NCBI GenBank assembly: GCA_938008555.1
Contig: CALLKE010000108.1
Location: 1-30,606, forward strand
Source of the DNA: an uncultured Pedobacter sp.
GTDB lineage: Bacteria > Bacteroidota > Bacteroidia > Sphingobacteriales > Sphingobacteriaceae
DNA length: 30,606 nt
Direction of reading: 5' to 3'
Shown in pieces: positions 8,559-17,006 of this stretch. Numbering within the stretch: position 1 is the stretch's first letter; every line of letters starts with the position of its first letter. The notes under the pieces were generated by a model, which was not told the origin of the DNA, did not search any database, and saw only the letters and a list, made by a program, of their open reading frames with translations. The position numbers were made by a program, and so were the translations under genes.

Positions 8559-9371
8559 TTAGTCCCACATTGGTTTATGGCTGAGGTGTATCTTTTGTCC
8601 AAAAAATAGCTTTGTACTTTTTTCAAATGCGCTACTATGATCGGAGACAAAAAACTGATGTCGTTTAGGTTCTGCATCAGATAATAAATCTAATTCCGCT
8701 AAACGTAATTTTACATAAGCTGCAACGATTTCTGCTGTATTTATAATCTCAATTTTTCCTTTATAAAAAGCATGAATGTCTGATTCAATAAGAGGATAGT
8801 GTGTACAAGCCAAAATCAAGCTATCAATATTTTTGAGCTTTGGCGATGATAAATAAGAATCGATGACGGTATTGCTAATTTGATTATTAAAAAATCCCTC
8901 CTCTATCATCGGAGCCAGTAGCGGCGTAGCAAGTGAAAACACATTGATATTAGGATTTAGTGTTCTAATTTTTTCAGCATAGACATTCGATTTAATAGTC
9001 GACTTGGTTCCGATTACACCTATCCGTTTATATCGATTATCGGAGACTATCTTTTCTACAACAGGATCAATCACATTTACAATAGGGACCTGGTTCCCTA
9101 AAAATTGAACTAAATCATCATAAGCACGAGAAGAAGCAGTATGACAAGCAATCACGATTATTTTACATTTTCTATCAACCAAGAACTTAGCAATCTTTAG
9201 ACTGTAATACTTGATTGCTTCCGGCGACTTCTCACCGTAGGGTAAATGTGCTGTGTCTCCAAAATAAACTAGCTGTTCTCTAGGTAGTAATTTATGAATA
9301 GCACTGGCAACAGTTAAGCCACCAATACCAGAATCAAAAATACCGATTGGAAAAGATGAAGGTAAACTCAT
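8559..9371 (-). CDS. murI: Glutamate racemase MurI
   Basis: Cofactor-independent racemase that makes D-glutamate for peptidoglycan. The substrate loop DSGIGG is at 13-18. The two catalytic cysteines are C76 (in IACHTAS) and C189 (in LACTHYP), and PYG (44-46) is present. Length (270 aa) is normal. One oddity: the residue after the first catalytic Cys is His77, where most family members have Asn (ACNTAS). The base sequence supports a CAT codon. The gene closes the uppS-bamA-ompH-ompH cluster but is separated from it by a strong hairpin whose U-tract ends about 10 bases before the ATG. Its expression therefore relies on read-through or on a promoter overlapping the terminator. Confidence 0.93.
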   Translation of the reverse strand: MSLPSSFPIGIFDSGIGGLTVASAIHKLLPREQLVYFGDTAHLPYGEKSPEAIKYYSLKIAKFLVDRKCKIIVIACHTASSRAYDDLVQFLGNQVPIVNVIDPVVEKIVSDNRYKRIGVIGTKSTIKSNVYAEKIRTLNPNINVFSLATPLLAPMIEEGFFNNQISNTVIDSYLSSPKLKNIDSLILACTHYPLIESDIHAFYKGKIEIINTAEIVAAYVKLRLAELDLLSDAEPKRHQFFVSDHSSAFEKSTKLFFGQKIHLSHKPMWD

Positions 9372-9385
9372 TCAATAAACAAAAA

Positions 9386-9418
9386 TGCGAAATCAATACT
9401 TGAAGTATTGATTTCGCA
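9386..9418 (-). terminator. Intrinsic terminator of the uppS-bamA-ompH operon
   Basis: Perfect 15-bp stem (9386-9400 with 9404-9418) and a 3-base loop, followed on the minus strand by TTTTTGTTT. It lies 94 bases past the second ompH stop and only 14 bases before the murI ATG. Confidence 0.85.
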
Positions 9419-9512
9419 AAAAATGAAAAATAAATATCAATAATTATCTGCTTAGCTCTCTCATAGGCATTAGGCTCCCATACATGAAAAAATATCGAGG
9501 GCTAAAGTTTTC

Positions 9513-10079
9513 TTATTTTTTAGGAGTAGCAGTCCCAACGGAAGAAGCTGAAATACCCAGCTTTGTTTTAACAAGTGCTAATAAATCATCACTCGTTTCA
9601 AAATAAACCACCCCAGGTTGTGAGATATCAAACACATATGCATAGCCTTTTTCTTTTGCTACAACTTTAACCGCATCTTCTGCTTTCTTAAAAATAGGTT
9701 GATATAGTTCACTACGCTTAGCTGTCAGTTCTTCCTGAGATTTTTGCTGGGTATCAGTGATACGCTTCTCCATATCTTGTATTTCTTTACCCAAAGTTTC
9801 TAGTTCTTTTCCTACAGCCTCTTTATTAGCCTCACTTACCGTTTTCACCTTCTCTTGATATAAAACAATTTTTTTCTGGCGCTCAGCATCCATTTGCTCC
9901 AATGCTGTTTGTTTACCTTTGGCAAAGGTCTGAAAACTAGCATCCGCAATCTTCATCTCAGGCATCGCCTGTAACAATTCACTAGAGTTGATATGCCCTA
10001 ATTTTTGCTGCGCACTCGCGATATTGCCTACTACCAGTAGCCCTACTACTACCAATGCAACTTTAACTGAATTTTTCAT
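9513..10079 (-). CDS. OmpH/Skp-family periplasmic chaperone (second copy)
   Basis: Skp-like chaperone that holds unfolded outer-membrane proteins on the way to the Bam complex. The signal peptide covers residues 1-23 with a hydrophobic core VALVVVGLLVVG and a cleavage site ASA|QQ. The mature protein opens with the family strand KLGHINSSELLQAMPE, followed by a long charged coiled coil (about 55-125) that forms the tentacles, and a C-terminal strand region (GYAYVFDIS). Its 188 residues are typical. It lies 51 bases downstream of a paralogue and ends the operon. The tandem arrangement next to bamA is common in Bacteroidota. Confidence 0.9.
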   Translation of the reverse strand: MKNSVKVALVVVGLLVVGNIASAQQKLGHINSSELLQAMPEMKIADASFQTFAKGKQTALEQMDAERQKKIVLYQEKVKTVSEANKEAVGKELETLGKEIQDMEKRITDTQQKSQEELTAKRSELYQPIFKKAEDAVKVVAKEKGYAYVFDISQPGVVYFETSDDLLALVKTKLGISASSVGTATPKK

Positions 10080-10130
10080 GTTTTTAATTTGTATCTAAGT
10101 TTTTCTATTGTGATTTCGCGTCCCAATTTA

Positions 10131-10682
10131 CTATTTTTTTTGTTTTGATGGGTCACCAGCTGGCTTGTAGCCAAGCCGCGTAACAACATCATTACTTTTA
10201 TCAAGTCTAGGGCTGGCATACAAAAAAGTGATCTCACTATTTTTATCAAAAACCATTTCCAATTGTAGTGCATCTGCCATCGCTTGTATTGCCTTGGCGA
10301 TACGATCTTGAATAGGTTTCATCAATTTAGTACGCTGTTTGAATAAATCTCCTTCAAATCCAAATTTGGCACGTTGATAGTCTTTTGCACTTTCTTCTTT
10401 CTCTTTAATTTCACTTTCACGTTGTTTACGCATTTCTTCTGTAAGCAAAACCTGGTCTGCTTGATAAGCTTTATTCAATTTATCAACTTCTGCAAAACGA
10501 GTATCCACTTCTTTTTGCCATTGAGCAGATAATACATTTAACTGTTTCTGCGCCGAACTGTATTCAGGTATATATTTTAAAATATATTCGCTATCAACAT
10601 ATGCAAAACGCTGCGCAAATACATTGATCGATGCAAAAATTACAAATAGAAAAGTGATGATAAGCTTCTTCTTTGCATTCAT
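10131..10682 (-). CDS. OmpH/Skp-family periplasmic chaperone (first copy)
   Basis: Skp-like chaperone, 183 residues from the ATG at 10682. The frame stays open upstream to 10916 but that extension lies inside bamA. Starting at 10682 gives a textbook signal peptide (MNAKKKLIITFLFVIFASIN then VFA|Q) and a 7-base gap to the bamA stop, so translational coupling is likely. The mature part starts RFAYVDSEYILKYIPEY, which is the family opening, and continues with a Lys/Glu-rich coiled coil (about 60-130). The C-terminus is short and basic. It probably works with BamA and the second copy in outer-membrane protein assembly. Confidence 0.92.
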   Translation of the reverse strand: MNAKKKLIITFLFVIFASINVFAQRFAYVDSEYILKYIPEYSSAQKQLNVLSAQWQKEVDTRFAEVDKLNKAYQADQVLLTEEMRKQRESEIKEKEESAKDYQRAKFGFEGDLFKQRTKLMKPIQDRIAKAIQAMADALQLEMVFDKNSEITFLYASPRLDKSNDVVTRLGYKPAGDPSKQKK

Positions 10683-10689
10683 GATATTA

Positions 10690-13224
10690 TCAATTAAATC
10701 CATTAAGAGATTGTGCCATACTGAAATGAAAATTCCAACCAGACTGTTGTAATCTACCTGTTTGAACATCATTAATCTTATCAAAGCCATACCCATAATC
10801 AATGCCCAACAGCCCGAAGATAGGCAAAAACACACGTGCACCAATACCTGCGGATCTCCTAATATTAAATGGAGCAAATTCATTGATGGTATTCCAAGTA
10901 TTTCCGCCTTCAGCAAAAGCCAATATAAAGATGGTTGCTTGCTGACTTAGAGTAACTGGATGGCGTAATTCTAAAACATATTTATTAAATACGGGACTTC
11001 CTGAATTTTGCGCAAAAAAAGCATCAGCTCCAAGTGGAGTAACTGCATTATTAGGATATCCACGCATACCAATCACTTCGAAGCCTTGTAAAAAATCAAA
11101 GCCCTGCATCCCGTCTCCTCCAAGTTTAAAACGTTCAAAAGCCGATTGTCCTACAGCACTGTTATAGTATCCCAAAAATCCAAACTGTGCTTGAGTTTTC
11201 AGAATTAGCTTACCATAAATACGTTGAAACCACTGGGACTCAAACTTTATTTTAAAATATTCTGTGAATCGATATCGATCTTGGTCAGATGCCGTTAAAT
11301 AATTGATGTTATTAAAAAGAGAATATGGGGGCGTTGCTTGTGCGGTTAATTTTAAATTAGAGCCCGAAGTAGGATAAATTGGAGCATCTACAGAATTTCG
11401 GCTAATCTCTTGAGTCAAGTTAAAATTATAAAAGGTTCCGTTGGTAATTAAAAAACCTAGAGAATTATTCAGCGTATACTGCTTTAACTCTAAAGAGGTA
11501 TTTGCTTGAAAATAATCATCTGGAAATTTCAAGCGCTGGCCTAAGCTAAACGTCAAACCATCCATTCGTATTTTTTGGCTATTGGGTCCAACCCCACTTG
11601 AACGTATAGTAGTAAATGCGCTGACCCCAAAATAAATTGGTTTTTTTCCACCAAGCCACGGTTCTGAGAAAGAAAGATTATAGGACTGATATTGTTTACC
11701 ATTCGTTTGTCCACGAATACTTAATTTCTGGCCATCGCCTTTGGGTAAAGGCCTCCACGCTTTCCCATTAAACACATTGCGCATTGAAAAGTTATTGAAC
11801 GTTAGACCCAATGTCCCAACAACGGTACCATTCCCAAAACCTCCTGAGAGTTCTACTTGATCAGAGGGTTTTTCTACTACGTTATATTCAATATCTACCG
11901 TACCCTCGCTTGGATTAATATTGATTGGTCTAGGATCTGTCTTTTGATCATCAAAATTTCCTAATGTGGCAATCTCTCGAACACTACGAATGATTGCCTC
12001 CTTAGAAAACTTCTGACCCGGCTTGGTTCGTATCTCTCTTAAGATAACCCGATCATTGGTTAATTCATTGCCCTTTACGGTGACTTTACTAATGGTATAC
12101 TGCGGCCCCTCATATATTCTCAATTCCAAATCAATGGTATCGCCATAAATTTTAGTTTGAACAGGATCAATGTTAAAAGTCAGATAGCCATCATTCATAT
12201 ACAAAGAAGATACATCATCTCCACTCGGACTACTGTTTAGTTTTTTGCTCAACCTTTGATCACTAAATACCTCACCTTTTCCTACTCCCAATATGTCAGT
12301 CAAAAGCTTTGTTGGATATTTTGCATTACCCACCCATGCAATATTCCCAAAAAAATACTGGGGGCCTTCGTGCACTTTAATATGAACATCTACTGTTTTA
12401 TCGCTATGGCTCTTAACGGTATCATGTAGTATTTCAGCGTCTTTATATCCCTTTTCTTGCAACTTTGCGATCAAGCTTTGTTTACTCTCCTCATATTTGC
12501 TCTGAACAAATTTCCCAGGTCCAAAGATTCGGTAAAAGGCTTTCTGTTTTGTTTTTTTCAAATACCCTCTCAACTGAGCATCCGTAAATTTTTGATTGCC
12601 CTCAAAGCTAATATGATTCACAACAGTGCGGCGATGCTTATCAACCTGTGCAGTAAGAATGAGATTGTTTACTTCTGTAGTATCCTTCGTTTGTAGAATC
12701 GTAACCTGTGTATTCAAATATCCTTTTTCATTAAAGTGCTTTTTAATGGCATTGGATATGGTGTTAAGCAGATTTTGATTTACGATTTTACCTTTTTTAG
12801 TGTCAAGTTTGGCACGCACATCTTCTGCCTGGCCTTTACGCAAACCTTTGATATCAATACGTGTTAATCGAGGGCGCTCAACCACTGCAATATCAAAATA
12901 AATAGAGTCACCCTTAATTTGAGTGATATTCAGTTTTACATCATCCAGCAAGTCTTGTGCCCAAAGATTTTTTATTGCATTTGCCGTAGCATCTCCCGGG
13001 ACAGTGATACGTTCTCCTCTAGTTAGCTTTGAGATCGTAATCAACGCATCCTTATCTAAAAACTGGGCCCCACTAACAGTAATCTTTGCAATTACATATT
13101 CTTTGGGGCTAAAATAATCAATGTCTTCTCCGGACGTACTTCTAGTACCGCTTCGACCAAACTGGGCCATTATAGACGTGCTGCTTGAGATAATTAAGAA
13201 TATGATAACTAGAATACGATTCAT
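10690..13224 (-). CDS. bamA: Outer membrane assembly factor BamA (Omp85)
   Basis: Core of the Bam complex that inserts beta-barrel proteins into the outer membrane. The signal peptide (MNRILVIIFLIISSSTSIMA|Q) is followed by a short linker and about five POTRA domains (about 44-430; repeated patterns such as VVNHISFEGNQKFTDAQLRG and YTISKVTVKGNELTNDRV). The C-terminal membrane barrel runs from about 455 to 844. At 844 residues it is slightly longer than E. coli BamA (810). The last residues are LNGFN, so the final residue is Asn, not the usual aromatic; the Phe is one position in. It is in one operon with uppS upstream (46-base gap) and ompH downstream (7 bases). The ATG at 13224 gives a clean signal peptide. 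Confidence 0.95.
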   Translation of the reverse strand: MNRILVIIFLIISSSTSIMAQFGRSGTRSTSGEDIDYFSPKEYVIAKITVSGAQFLDKDALITISKLTRGERITVPGDATANAIKNLWAQDLLDDVKLNITQIKGDSIYFDIAVVERPRLTRIDIKGLRKGQAEDVRAKLDTKKGKIVNQNLLNTISNAIKKHFNEKGYLNTQVTILQTKDTTEVNNLILTAQVDKHRRTVVNHISFEGNQKFTDAQLRGYLKKTKQKAFYRIFGPGKFVQSKYEESKQSLIAKLQEKGYKDAEILHDTVKSHSDKTVDVHIKVHEGPQYFFGNIAWVGNAKYPTKLLTDILGVGKGEVFSDQRLSKKLNSSPSGDDVSSLYMNDGYLTFNIDPVQTKIYGDTIDLELRIYEGPQYTISKVTVKGNELTNDRVILREIRTKPGQKFSKEAIIRSVREIATLGNFDDQKTDPRPININPSEGTVDIEYNVVEKPSDQVELSGGFGNGTVVGTLGLTFNNFSMRNVFNGKAWRPLPKGDGQKLSIRGQTNGKQYQSYNLSFSEPWLGGKKPIYFGVSAFTTIRSSGVGPNSQKIRMDGLTFSLGQRLKFPDDYFQANTSLELKQYTLNNSLGFLITNGTFYNFNLTQEISRNSVDAPIYPTSGSNLKLTAQATPPYSLFNNINYLTASDQDRYRFTEYFKIKFESQWFQRIYGKLILKTQAQFGFLGYYNSAVGQSAFERFKLGGDGMQGFDFLQGFEVIGMRGYPNNAVTPLGADAFFAQNSGSPVFNKYVLELRHPVTLSQQATIFILAFAEGGNTWNTINEFAPFNIRRSAGIGARVFLPIFGLLGIDYGYGFDKINDVQTGRLQQSGWNFHFSMAQSLNGFN

Positions 13225-13270
13225 GTGGTGTATTTGAAGTGTGCTAAATTAACGGAAAGAATACCTGGAA

Positions 13271-14011
13271 TTAATTTAATTGTTCACTAATCATGCCAAA
13301 GCGTCTTTCACGTTTTTGATAATCAATTACTGCATGGAGCAGATCTTCTTTTCGAAAGTCAGGCCATAGTTTGGGAGTAAAATACAGTTCAGCGTAAGCC
13401 AGCTGCCATAGTAAATAATTACTAATCCTAAGCTCTCCACCAGTACGTATCATGAGTTCTGGATCGGGCATTTCTCCTGTATTTAAATTTGCTGATACCA
13501 GCTGTTCATTAATCTCTTCTGATTTTATTTCTCCACATTCTACTTTTTTGACAAGCTTCCTAACTGTATTCGCAATCTCCCATCGGGAGCTATAACTCAA
13601 AGCAAGAGTTAAGGTAAGGCCTTTGTTATGACTCGTTTCGGCCATCGATACCTGAAGCTTTTTGTAAACTTTCTGAGGAAGTGATGCTAAATCGCCTATG
13701 GCATTTAAACGAATTTGATTATTCATCAATTTTTTCGTTTCACTACTCATCGTCGAAACCATGAGTTCCATCAACGCAGATACTTCTAATTGGGGGCGAT
13801 TCCAGTTTTCCGTTGAAAAAGCATAAAGTGTTAAATACTTTATCCCAAGCTCCACAGCACCTTCCACAATATCTCTAACAGCCGAAACACCATTTTTATG
13901 CCCAAAAATTCGCATACTCCCCTTCTCCTTCGCCCAACGACCATTACCGTCCATAATGATAGCTATATGCTCGGGCAATTTATCCCTATCTATTTGTTGA
14001 AGTAGAGTCAT
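13271..14011 (-). CDS. uppS: Isoprenyl transferase (undecaprenyl diphosphate synthase)
   Basis: Cis-prenyltransferase that extends farnesyl diphosphate with isopentenyl diphosphate to make the lipid carrier for peptidoglycan and other wall polymers. Motifs: MDGNGRWA (20-27; Asp21 binds Mg), FSTENW (65-70), and RTGGELRISN (189-198) followed by LLWQLAYAELYF, which binds IPP. The 246-residue length is normal. It is the first gene of the envelope operon uppS-bamA-ompH-ompH. A 523-base non-coding region lies upstream and holds two candidate -7 boxes. Chain length (C55 or other) cannot be read from the sequence. Confidence 0.95.
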   Translation of the reverse strand: MTLLQQIDRDKLPEHIAIIMDGNGRWAKEKGSMRIFGHKNGVSAVRDIVEGAVELGIKYLTLYAFSTENWNRPQLEVSALMELMVSTMSSETKKLMNNQIRLNAIGDLASLPQKVYKKLQVSMAETSHNKGLTLTLALSYSSRWEIANTVRKLVKKVECGEIKSEEINEQLVSANLNTGEMPDPELMIRTGGELRISNYLLWQLAYAELYFTPKLWPDFRKEDLLHAVIDYQKRERRFGMISEQLN

Positions 14012-14089
14012 TTATTTACTATACCAAATATTTAATTAGACTTGCTTGTTGATCTATTTCTATTTTTTAGAAAAAAAATATTTCGGCAG

Positions 14090-14097
14090 CAAAGGTA
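14090..14097 (-). promoter_or_regulatory. -7 box proximal to uppS
   Basis: On the minus strand TACCTTTG is an exact TAnnTTTG match 79 bases upstream of the uppS ATG. No TTG is seen at the expected -33 distance, so confidence is moderate. The identical octamer precedes guaB. Confidence 0.4.
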
Positions 14098-14163
14098 GAA
14101 TTTTCATGGGTTTAATTTGTTTTTTGGTGATGATGAACTTATCATAAGCCAAATTTATTCTTT
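14098..14163 (-). repeat. Leader element copy B (related to 5750-5814)
   Basis: Second copy of the element found upstream of the sugar permease, in the same orientation relative to the downstream minus-strand gene. On the minus strand its distal end contains TAAATTTG (14157-14150), an exact -7 match, with a TTG 24 bases further upstream (14184-14182). If that promoter is used, the remainder of the element forms the first part of the uppS leader and includes the start of a 15-codon frame beginning MKI. Confidence 0.5.
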
Positions 14164-14534
14164 TACCTGTATTTATTTTGACAACTACTCACTATGATCA
14201 CTCCATGAAGATTTAAATGGCTATAGAAATCATCAATGAGTTAAACTATTTATTCAAGATTTTGTGAGTGGAGAGTGTGATAACAATTTCAGGCCTCTAG
14301 TGCCAACCTAAAGTTTATTTTATAAAATAACTGCTGATCGTTTTTAAGCGAAATGAGACAGATTATGAAACAATCCTAGGAGATTATTGAGAGAGCATGC
14401 AATAAAATTACGGCTAAAAAGAACCAAGCTTTGATCAATTCATTAGCTGTAAAGGTACATATCAGCATATCTGTGACGCATTAAAACGATCAGTTGAATA
14501 CAAATTTCAAATAGTGGACAATCTACTCGCCGGA

Positions 14535-15353
14535 TCACTTTTGAAAAGTGAAACAACTGTGGCTCACAAAGGTGTAGGAGATACCAAAGCCAGCAAACAT
14601 ATAAGCATCATTTCCACGAAGATCACCGCGTTGTGTTCCAATAACACCTATATTGTGCCCCCCATTTACTTCACCCGAACGATCTCTCAATGCTGCAGCC
14701 GTTCCATTAATTACTATAGCTGAATATCGTCCAGCCACATCATCCAAGTAATCTGTAAAAGTTAGTCTGTAACCAATTTTAAATAAAACAGTCCAATTTC
14801 TTTTAATATTATACTTCACTCCAGCCCCGTACGGAATAATCAATGAAGATAATGGATATAGTACACCCTCCGTTTGATAAGGCTGTAGCTCATATTCTAC
14901 ACCGTTGTAAGTAGTTTTCGGCGAGAAAAAAACTCCCCCTATACCTACAAACAAAAAAGGTGTGACCAAATGATGATTAACTGGCCGCTCTGTACCAGGT
15001 AAGTAATTAAAAAAATTAAACTCAGCCATGGTAGATATCTCTGTAATAGGAGAAAAGAAACTTAAGTTACGAGCACGCTGATAAGCACTCGTTGAATTCG
15101 CATCACTTCCTTGAATTTTTCCATGAATTATATTGAGGCTTGCAGACCAGAACCCATCAAAATTCCGTTTGAAGGCCACACCATAGGCAGGATCCGTTAC
15201 TTTATATACCCTAACAGGATTAATATCACCAACATACCCTGCAGCTCCACCAAATACCTCAGCTTCCCATGTTTGAGCAGCACAGCTAATGACTGACAAA
15301 ATGATCACAAACAGGGTTAAATAAATGGTCCGCATGAAATAAAAAACATTCAT
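14535..15353 (-). CDS. DUF6089-family outer-membrane beta-barrel protein
   Basis: Predicted outer-membrane beta-barrel protein of a family restricted to Bacteroidota (DUF6089, assigned by recall of the N-terminal pattern and the gene order). A hydrophobic signal (about 7-26) ends ISCAAQ. VISC could also be read as a lipobox, so it may be either a cleaved secreted protein or a lipoprotein. The mature part opens WEAEVFGGAAGYVGDINP and has alternating hydrophobic strands to the C-terminus (FAGFGISYTFV). Two starts are possible: ATG at 15353 or ATG at 15335 (MRTIYL); the second gives a more typical signal peptide. It sits between nadK and uppS as in related genomes. The function is unknown, probably envelope-related. 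Confidence 0.8.
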   Translation of the reverse strand: MNVFYFMRTIYLTLFVIILSVISCAAQTWEAEVFGGAAGYVGDINPVRVYKVTDPAYGVAFKRNFDGFWSASLNIIHGKIQGSDANSTSAYQRARNLSFFSPITEISTMAEFNFFNYLPGTERPVNHHLVTPFLFVGIGGVFFSPKTTYNGVEYELQPYQTEGVLYPLSSLIIPYGAGVKYNIKRNWTVLFKIGYRLTFTDYLDDVAGRYSAIVINGTAAALRDRSGEVNGGHNIGVIGTQRGDLRGNDAYMFAGFGISYTFVSHSCFTFQK

Positions 15354-15436
15354 TAGTGTCTAATATCCAATATTGAGTTATCACTATTATATCTCAATAA
15401 CATAAAAAAGGGGAAGGTATCAGCTTCACAATTATT

Positions 15437-16324
15437 TTAATAATTACGAGTATCAATACCCCATAATAGTTTTTTTCTTAATGTAGACAAATAATCTTCG
15501 CTATTCAAGCGAATTAAATTGATTTCGAAATCGGACTTTCTTACACTTATTTTGGTTGAGCCCGCACTCAATACTTCAGTCCTTGAATCGCATGAAAGAA
15601 GATATTTGGAGCTTCTCCCCTCGATTTCAAACGAAAAAATATGGCTATCAGATAAAACCACTGGACGCACATTCAAGTTGTGTGGAGATATTGGAGTCAC
15701 TACAAAATTATTTGATTGTGGAAAAATGATGGGGCCGCCGCAACTTAGTGAATAGGCGGTAGAACCTGTTGGGGTTGCTACTATCAATCCATCTGCCCAA
15801 TAAGAGTTTAAGAACTCACCATTTAAGTAGGCATGAATAATCATCATTGCAGATGTGTCACGCTTATGTATAGTCACATCATTTAACGCAAAATTTTCAT
15901 CCCCAAATAATTTCAAATCAGATTCTACTGTTAAGAGTGCCCGATTATCTAGTGTAAATTTTTTATTAACCAAGCTATCGATAGCAGAAGCAATACCATC
16001 TTTGTTGATACTAGCCAAAAAGCCCAAGCGACCAAAATTGATTCCTATAATAGGTATTTGTGAATCACGAATCAGAGACACAGCATCCAGTAATGTTCCA
16101 TCCCCTCCTAAACTAATCATGACATCGACTTGCTCAGAAAGCAAATCTTGGTAATTATTAAAAGTGACGAACTCTTCAGAAAAAACAATCTTACCTTGAA
16201 GAAAACGGCTGTAAACATCATAAACACAGGCTTGAATACGCTGTTCAGCTAAGCAATCAAAAACTTGTTGCACAAACGGTAGCACCGAACTGTTAAACTG
16301 TCGGCCGTAAATCGCAAATTTCAT
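15437..16324 (-). CDS. nadK: NAD kinase
   Basis: ATP-dependent phosphorylation of NAD to NADP. Diagnostic motifs: GGDGT (73-77), GINFGRLGFLA, ALNDVTIHKRD (the NE/ND nucleotide-binding segment) and DGLIVATPTGSTAYSLSCGGP. The 295-residue length is normal and the enzyme should be cytoplasmic. It starts 9 bases after the stop of the upstream CBS gene, so the two are very likely translated from the same mRNA. The DUF6089 gene follows after 83 bases. Confidence 0.95.
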   Translation of the reverse strand: MKFAIYGRQFNSSVLPFVQQVFDCLAEQRIQACVYDVYSRFLQGKIVFSEEFVTFNNYQDLLSEQVDVMISLGGDGTLLDAVSLIRDSQIPIIGINFGRLGFLASINKDGIASAIDSLVNKKFTLDNRALLTVESDLKLFGDENFALNDVTIHKRDTSAMMIIHAYLNGEFLNSYWADGLIVATPTGSTAYSLSCGGPIIFPQSNNFVVTPISPHNLNVRPVVLSDSHIFSFEIEGRSSKYLLSCDSRTEVLSAGSTKISVRKSDFEINLIRLNSEDYLSTLRKKLLWGIDTRNY

Positions 16325-16333
16325 TCGATATGA

Positions 16334-16996
16334 TTATATGTCTAGGTAATTCATTAGCTGATCATATCTGTCCATCGCTCCTTCATTTGATTTTGCATCA
16401 TTAAATACACCTTTTACAATATAATTATGTCTAACAAAGGCAGCCACAATAGCTGATACCTCTACACGATTCAATTTCAAAGTAATTTCTAGTTTGGTGG
16501 AATCAGGAAAGGATTCAACATATGAACTAAGAATTTGCACATTATCAGACTCGATGATCTGGGCAATATGTGTCATCGAGTTGTCTCGATTATTAATCTC
16601 CAAAATAATAATTGCACCAGGTTGTTTGACTGATGCAATCGTTGCCATATACTTTATCATCGTATTGATAGAAATCACACCTAGGTAATTATTATTCTTA
16701 TCAATAACAGGGACAACACTCAGATTTTGTTCATAAAATAGGCGAATAACATCATAAATATGCTGCCATTCATGAACAAAGGGATTATGAGATGATAGGC
16801 TCAAACTGCCTACCGACAAAGTGTGATCTGCAATCTCAATAAGGTCATCACTTGTGATCAAACCTAAAAATTGCTGATGATTAATAATGGGTAAATGATT
16901 TACACGAAACTCGGCCATCCTGTCTAAAACTGTCTGAATAGTATCAGATGTTCTTAAAGGGGGAATGCTATCGGTTACTAGTTTACGTGCTATCAT
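16334..16996 (-). CDS. Tandem CBS-domain protein with ACT-like C-terminus
   Basis: Two CBS domains (about 1-58 and 70-120; typical segments HLPIINHQQFLGLITSDDL and VVPVIDKNNNYLGVISI) form a Bateman module that usually binds adenine nucleotides. The C-terminal half (about 126-200) has the beta-alpha-beta pattern of an ACT-like domain (AIIILEINNRDNSMTHIAQI). There is no catalytic domain, membrane segment or DNA-binding domain. It lies between an alpha/beta hydrolase gene (10-base gap) and nadK (9-base gap). I infer a nucleotide-sensing regulator for a process encoded nearby, possibly NAD kinase, but this is unproven. The gene order is conserved in related bacteria as far as I recall. Confidence 0.85.
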   Translation of the reverse strand: MIARKLVTDSIPPLRTSDTIQTVLDRMAEFRVNHLPIINHQQFLGLITSDDLIEIADHTLSVGSLSLSSHNPFVHEWQHIYDVIRLFYEQNLSVVPVIDKNNNYLGVISINTMIKYMATIASVKQPGAIIILEINNRDNSMTHIAQIIESDNVQILSSYVESFPDSTKLEITLKLNRVEVSAIVAAFVRHNYIVKGVFNDAKSNEGAMDRYDQLMNYLDI

Positions 16997-17006
16997 ACCA
17001 TGTGAA

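Larger units (their letters stand above)
14012..14534. other. 523-base non-coding region upstream of uppS
   Basis: No convincing gene on either strand. It holds a -7-like box close to uppS (14097-14090), leader element copy B with a second -7 box (14157-14150), a 16-base AT-only palindrome (14315-14330) and a small minus-strand frame MKILPLLPKYFFSKK (14107-14060). The part from about 14190 to 14534 has stops in all frames and no clear hairpin with a U-tract, so no terminator for the DUF6089 gene is obvious. Confidence 0.6.

Noticed and set aside
10683..10916. N-terminal extension of the first ompH into bamA
   Set aside because: The extension is an out-of-frame reading of bamA; the ATG at 10682 gives a clear signal peptide.
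14315..14330. 16-base AT-only palindrome upstream of uppS
   Set aside because: Short and pure A/T; such palindromes are expected by chance in AT-rich intergenic DNA.
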